A stretch of 13,722 nt of DNA, from positions 12,875-26,596 of the forward strand of contig UZAN01045212.1 of NCBI GenBank assembly GCA_900618425.1, given 5' to 3'. This document shows positions 9,331-13,722 of the stretch, piece after piece (the first letter of the stretch is position 1; each line of letters begins with the position of its first letter). Origin of the DNA: Echinostoma caproni. Lineage: Eukaryota; Platyhelminthes; Trematoda; Plagiorchiida; Echinostomatidae. Made by a program: the position numbers and the translations under genes. The notes below the pieces were generated by a model. That model ran no database searches and had not been told where the DNA came from. It saw only the letters and a program-made list of their open reading frames with translations.

Positions 9331-10261
9331 CTGGATGGGAAAGGATGGGAACAATGGGGGGGAACGGGATACAACTGTTACACAACTACTGATTTGATAA
9401 CACTAAACGTAGACAGAAACATTAGTGAAAAAAATGAAAGATAAATGTTTAAACTACCTGAGATACAGATGAAAAACAACAATCTAATGAACTTGGGACA
9501 CTCATCAAAAGCGCATTCAACGATACGGATAGAATCATATCCTGTAGCATTTTCAACCCACGAGGCTGTGGGAAAGTAAAATATTCCCCACCAGAGCGGG
9601 AAAATCGAAACTGCTTTGGTTTATTTGAAATGGTGTAGACAACAGAATTCATGTGAAAGTAAAAACAAAAGAGGAAAAGCAACCGGAATATATTTCTCAG
9701 CAATTCAGATGCATTTCTTCAAACAAACAAAAAATGATGGCTAGCAGGTGGGAAGGATAAACAATTTATTGTGACAGATGCATCGCTCATTTTCTTTAGT
9801 TTTGGTCAACTCTGGTGGACGACCAGATAGTGGTCATGCGAGTAACAACTAAAACCTGTCTAGGAGAGGTAGATACCTGAAGTGGATAGTCTATTATACT
9901 TCAACCTTAATCGAACAAGCAAATGTCAAACATCGATGGTAGGCGGCTCTGTCGCAACCGAGCTCACTACAATGCCTGGTCTATTGAAACCATGTGTGGT
10001 CTACCACTCCGAGTCTCAAATTTATGGCTTCCAGTTTCCTTTTCATAACATAAACAGGACAACAAGAAGCCCCATACGCTCTCGCTCGCTCCACGCATTC
10101 GTAATGAAAATACGCACTCAGCATCCTTACCAGCATTCGTGGACTGAACCGCGACACCGATTCTCTACACCATTCATTCTTCCCCTCCTCTCGTCCTTTT
10201 GTGAACCGAAACAAAAATCTTCCCATTTTTAAGCACCCAACTACACTTTCCATTTCACCTT

Positions 10262-11100
10262 TCTAACCAAAGTAACTTCTACCCTTCTTTCTGTAATTCT
10301 TCTCGTGATCTTGTATGTTAACCACACGGGAAAGCTGAGGGTTTTGGCTTCCCAGTTTGCCGCCAACTCCACCTTACGTAATTATCTTAATCCTCCATAT
10401 TCATCCCATCTCACTGGAAGCCCTTTTTCACCTCATATTAACACAAAGAAAATCCGCCAAACATTGGTCTCTCTCTAAATGCAAACAAACCACCCTCACT
10501 TCTTTCTGTCGAAAGTATTTGAAACCATCATCTCTGACCAACTACGCACGTTCCTCGAACGCGAAAGACCACTAAGAGATCGCCAGTATGGCTTTCGACA
10601 GCGTCGTTCCGCCGGTGATTTGCTGGCTTTTATCTTACAACTCTAATCGGCTGCACTCGATAACCACACACTTGGTCTCGCTGGATACCTCAAAATACCT
10701 TCGACCGAGGTTAGCACAAAGGTCTGCCGGGGAAACTGTCTGTGTTTGGGTTCCCTCCAGCTCTAATAGTGTATGTATCAAGTTTCCTCAGGAGGCGAAC
10801 CATGCCGATTCGAATTGATGGGGCCCTATTTTAGCCGTTCCCCAAGGACCAGCACTTGCGCCCACCCTCCTTCGATTTTTCAATGATGTTCTTTCTAAAA
10901 CTGTCGACTTAATCGATTCTGTTGTCGATGCCACCACCCTTTATTGCTCCCAATCCTACCGCACTACTCGTCATGCCCGAACCAAAATCGATCGTGAACG
11001 TAGGGCAGTTAATGAGTCATTGAACTCTCACCTTAAACACATCTGGGACAATTTCGACCATGCTAATTACATTCTGAAACTTCTCTTCTTTCAATTTCTC
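10262..11100 (+). pseudogene. Reverse transcriptase domain, broken (jockey-like)
   Basis: Pieces in different frames line up in order with a non-LTR reverse transcriptase. FCNSSRDL is followed by KAE and then VLASQFAANSTL (about 10290-10370). INTKKIRQTLVSL and NANK (to about 10489) come next. After a gap there is SKVFETIISDQLRTFLERER and then DRQYGFRQRRSAGDLLAFIL (10509-10572). LVSLDTSK (about 10672-10695) is motif A and keeps its first Asp (10684-10686). AVPQGPALAPTLL (10834-10872) is motif B. VVDATTLY (10921-10944) stands where YADDTTLH is expected, so the catalytic YADD has become VVDA. Then come IDRERRAVNESLNSHLKHIW and a stop at 11101. The frame changes several times and there are in-frame stops. 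About 60 codons appear to be missing near 10490-10495, between the NK and LTSF-SKVFE blocks. The enzyme cannot be active. Confidence 0.88.
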
Positions 11101-11633
11101 TAAAACACCATTCATTCACACACCCCTCCACTCATCTTTTAATTCCACCAAATTGCGTTTCACAGACTCTGTCCCCCTTCTTGGATTGTCTATAAACTTT
11201 TCTTTTATAACTCAACTTGCCTCTCATGCCGCGCACAAGGTTGTTTTTTATTCCACNGTCATATGTGGGGTGAGGCTTGGGCTTCTCTTTCCCGTCTTGA
11301 TAGTGTTCGACGAAGGGCCAGCGGGTTGATCGGTGATCCTTTCCAGATATCCAATCTGCAGTTACTGGTCTATCGTCGGGGAAATTCCTTCATTGACCCT
11401 AGTCTACCGTTACCAATTAAGTTTTTGTTTTTTGGAGTTTGCCTCGACAGTTCTTCTTCTTGTAACTTTTGCACGCCCATCCCGTACACATGCATCTGAT
11501 CACCCTTATCAAATTTCGATTGCAATCTCTTTTCTCCCGAAATGCCCGAACACCCTCCACACTATCTATCATTCCCCCAAGTTACAACCTTAAACTCTTT
11601 AGACGCAGAATCAATAAATTGGATCTTACGTGA
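11101..11633 (+). pseudogene. C-terminal part of the jockey-like ORF2, broken
   Basis: This continues the element past the reverse transcriptase core. DSVPLLGLSINFSFITQLAS is followed by HAAHKVVFYS (to about 11256), the thumb-side region. After a jump comes HMWGEAWASLSRLDSVRRRA and then GLIGDP (about 11260-11341), the usual HxWGG...LLDxVQxRA..LIGDP block of the family. Another frame gives SLTLVYRYQLSFCFLEFAST, and later FARPSRTHASDHPYQISI (to about 11525). A further shift gives PPSYNLKLFRRRINKLDLT, ending in TGA at 11631-11633, which matches the family's usual C-terminus. Roughly 25 codons seem to be missing between FYS and HMWG, exactly where the only ambiguous base of the window lies (11257). 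At least three frame changes occur in this part. Confidence 0.85.
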
Positions 11634-13624
11634 ATGCACCGCTACTCTCCCTTTTACGGTATGCATTTTTTCTGCGGGGATTCCCTCTTTTACTATAATT
11701 CACATTAGGTGTAACCAAAAAATACACATCTTCCTTGCCAAACACACTCCACAGTCCCCACAAAAGAGCTATTAAGCGGAGCAGGTTGACGGGTTTACCA
11801 ATCAGACGGAGTCTAAACCAGAGTGAATCAAATGTAACGAAGCAAGACAACAAGGTCAAGAAATGTTGGACCGAATACGAGCTGGTCGTAGGCGAGTCAC
11901 GAATTCGGTGCGCGAAGAAACGTAAACCTTAGTGCGATTTACAAGAATGACTCTAAACAGCCGGTGTCATGTAATAAGTGATACCACGCATACTCACGTG
12001 CATACAGGCCCAACGGATACCGGGTCCGTTCTCAACCCAGCAGATTAACTCGAACAAAACCAAGCCCCAGTGTAACTGACTGACAACCTGGCAGTGAGCT
12101 TGGGGCGATTTGGTGACCCATATTTCCTCGAATGGATGATCAATTCAAACGTGGATCGCACAAAAGCTGAACGTCTCCCATACACAACCCGGACAACTGG
12201 CAAAGAAACTTAATAGCCACGTGACGAAGTCTGCTTGCGTGTCCCCTACGGATTCCCGTCTAAGTGTGACTAACAGCACAGCTACAAATCCAGGGGCTGT
12301 TTCGGGTCTTGTCATCGCGATAAGGTATGACTACGGCAGCACACAACGGTTTCCCAGTGAAAGGAACTTTGAATAGGGACCCAGTGATCCGGAAGCCAGT
12401 ATTGCTTTACCAAGATATGAATTTACCTACCGGTATCATGATACGCTTAAAACTGCGTGAGCCACGATGACCACTTTTAACTAGTACTGCAATCGTTCAC
12501 TAACAAGCCTAAGTAGGATATTTCTACTTGTTAGATTAGTAATAAAAAGAAAATACAATCGAAAATGTAAGGTAGTACCGCGACAAAAACTGTACGGGCC
12601 GATTTTAATTCAGGTGAAGCAAGTCAACATGACGAAGAGCGGACACTTTTATCGTTGCAGCCTAGACACACCTTTTGGACATTTCCGAGTGGGATCCTGG
12701 ACGCCTGAGTAGACCAACCCTAGAGTTAACTCATAAGAAAACGGTTTGCTGCAAGGAGAGTGCACAATTTTGGATTTTATCATGCCTGTTTGGAAGAGAC
12801 CATCGATATTCTACGAGGCAGAATCGAAGTGTTTTGTCAAATGGGGTGCGCGATATGCACGAGATAACCAAACGATGTAATCGATCAAAGAGTACTGTGT
12901 TTCGATATACTAGGCGATTGATCGCAGACCAAGGAAAAAAGAATGGGAATTGGTCACTCTCCGAGAATCCATGAGAGAGAGATAAGTGTAGACTGGTGCG
13001 TTTGGTCTCTCATTCCAGGAGTCACGACTCAGAAATGAAAGCTCTCAATGGGCTATAAAATTTTTCAGATCGAACAATATAATGACCTTATTGTTGAATA
13101 GACGAACCCTGAGTGGGTCACGGAGTAGGACTCGCGAGCCGGCAGACTTTTGAGTTCCCGAGGGCATATTCCGTCAATGTGATCTCTACCCGACTTCACT
13201 CATGAATTCAAGAAGCTAAGGCAAACATCACATTCCGATAAAAACGCCTGAGCCGGATTAAACCAGGTTGAGAGTAGCCAAAGCAAGACGGTGTAGTTTT
13301 GAGTGGGCGAACGAGGTCGACTGTTTGATCCAATGGTTAAATGGGAGAGATGTCCGAGAAACAGAGAAACGTGGATGCCTGAGCTGCCAAAATAAATATA
13401 CCGAATGGTGAATGACCACATAGGATGCAAACCAGAAATCAAGCAATAACACGTTGCGGAATTGCAATATGTTCATGGTTTTGCAAGTGGAACCCTAAAT
13501 AAAGTCGGATAACTCAAAACTTTATCAAGCCGGGTTAAACTCTCCCAGGAAGAACCGGTGGTAAATTGAGCAAGTAATAGACCAAAACAGAAAAAAGAAA
13601 CGAGTAAAATCAGGTTTCACGTAC

Positions 13625-13722
13625 CGGATTGCCAGACTAACTGTACCCAAACAAATGAGCTACCAAGTAGGTAGATTAAGGTTGTGGGTACAAGAAAATA
13701 GCAAATCAGATCGGACGTCAGT
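13625..13722 (-). CDS. MACO1: Macoilin, exon A (5'-most in window, partial)
   Basis: This is the first macoilin exon in the window and it runs off the right edge. On the minus strand it holds one leading base, 32 codons and one trailing base (intron phase 1). It begins LTSDLICYFLVPTTLIYLLG and continues SSFVWVQLVWQS. I align this by eye, from memory, with the vertebrate macoilin stretch that contains FTSNIICLLFIP and STYVWVQYVWHT. It includes the end of the second membrane segment and the hydrophobic stretch after it. The exon ends TCCG followed by the donor GTACGT at 13624-13619. The last G joins AT of exon B to make an Asp codon, giving WQS-D-RGV where vertebrates have WHT-E-RGV. Macoilin is a multi-pass rough-ER protein of neurons, and worm mutants have altered neuronal activity and behaviour. 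The exon start is outside the window. I am sure of the family because the next exon continues it in phase. Confidence 0.88.

Larger units (their letters stand above)
10262..11722 (+). mobile_element. Degraded jockey-like non-LTR retrotransposon
   Basis: This stretch carries the remains of the reverse transcriptase ORF of a jockey-type LINE, followed by a short 3' untranslated stretch. Protein similarity starts near 10262 and ends at a TGA at 11631-11633. Beyond that, an AT-rich tail runs to an A6 run at 11717-11722, which I take as the likely 3' end. The endonuclease part and ORF1 are missing, as expected for a 5'-truncated insertion, although the exact 5' end is unclear. The element lies antisense inside a macoilin intron. 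I saw no clear target-site duplication. The jockey assignment comes from remembered motif patterns, and a related clade is possible. Confidence 0.87.
9331..13624 (-). other. Macoilin intron (4294 bases)
   Basis: This intron lies between exons A and B. Read on the minus strand it opens GTACGT and closes with a long pyrimidine tract that ends TTTCCCATCCAG. It is phase 1. Its main content is the dead jockey-like element on the plus strand at about 10262-11722. In the remaining stretches (9331-10261 and 11723-13624) I see no gene. There are small inverted repeats, such as GTATCATGATAC at 12433-12444 and ATGAGAGA/TCTCTCAT at 12971-13013. The unbroken frames here, including one of 99 codons at 12675-12974, resemble nothing I know and are of a length expected by chance. 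Confidence 0.85.

Noticed and set aside
9785..9800. Minus-strand codons reading KENE, considered as the macoilin ENEFY block.
   Set aside because: It lies upstream of exon B in gene order and the codons after it do not match. The true counterpart is QNMTFF in exon D.
12511..12536. ATTTCTACTTGTTAGAT resembles the 3' part of a Cas12a CRISPR repeat, next to a small inverted repeat AAGTAG/CTACTT.
   Set aside because: There is only one copy, no spacers and no cas gene. The stem is broken, and the surrounding sequence is a eukaryotic intron.
12675..12974. A 99-codon plus-strand frame with a stretch (TKRCNRSKSTVFRYTRRL) that looks vaguely like a helix-turn-helix.
   Set aside because: Several frames of this length are expected by chance in a window this size. 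No transposase or other domain is recognisable around it.

Overview
The window is eukaryotic, and most likely comes from an invertebrate animal. It has no bacterial-style gene packing, ribosome binding sites or operons. No open reading frame is longer than about 130 codons, and none of the longer ones looks like a gene. What it does hold is a stretch of one spliced gene on the minus strand. Four short exons with clean splice sites encode successive, in-phase pieces of macoilin (MACO1/TMEM57 family), a multi-pass rough-ER membrane protein of neurons. The 3-4 kb introns and the tRNA-headed short repeat would fit a flatworm such as a trematode, but that placement is a guess.

Layout in macoilin reading order, from the right edge to the left: exon A (13625-13722, cut by the window edge); intron 9331-13624; exon B (9201-9330); intron 6153-9200; exon C (6086-6152); intron 1787-6085; exon D (1693-1786); and an intron running off the left edge (1-1692). 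Together the exons give 389 coding bases, or 129 complete codons, joined at intron phases 1, 2, 0 and 1. They cover the region from the second membrane segment to the start of the charged cytoplasmic part. The N-terminus and the C-terminal coiled-coil region are outside the window.

The introns carry degraded retroelements, all on the plus strand and so antisense to macoilin. The largest is a dead jockey-like non-LTR retrotransposon at about 10262-11722. It has several frameshifts, two internal deletions and a ruined catalytic YADD motif. A tRNA-derived SINE lies at 2683-2870. A second copy of its 69-base 3' tail lies at 6827-6895, and a possible third, decayed copy at 6660-6698. There are also a (CA)9 run, a perfect 22-base palindrome at 825-846, and a dense series of inverted repeats at 7747-7949.

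I found no new defence, mobile or metabolic system. The main result is the host gene, which a scan of long open reading frames would miss.
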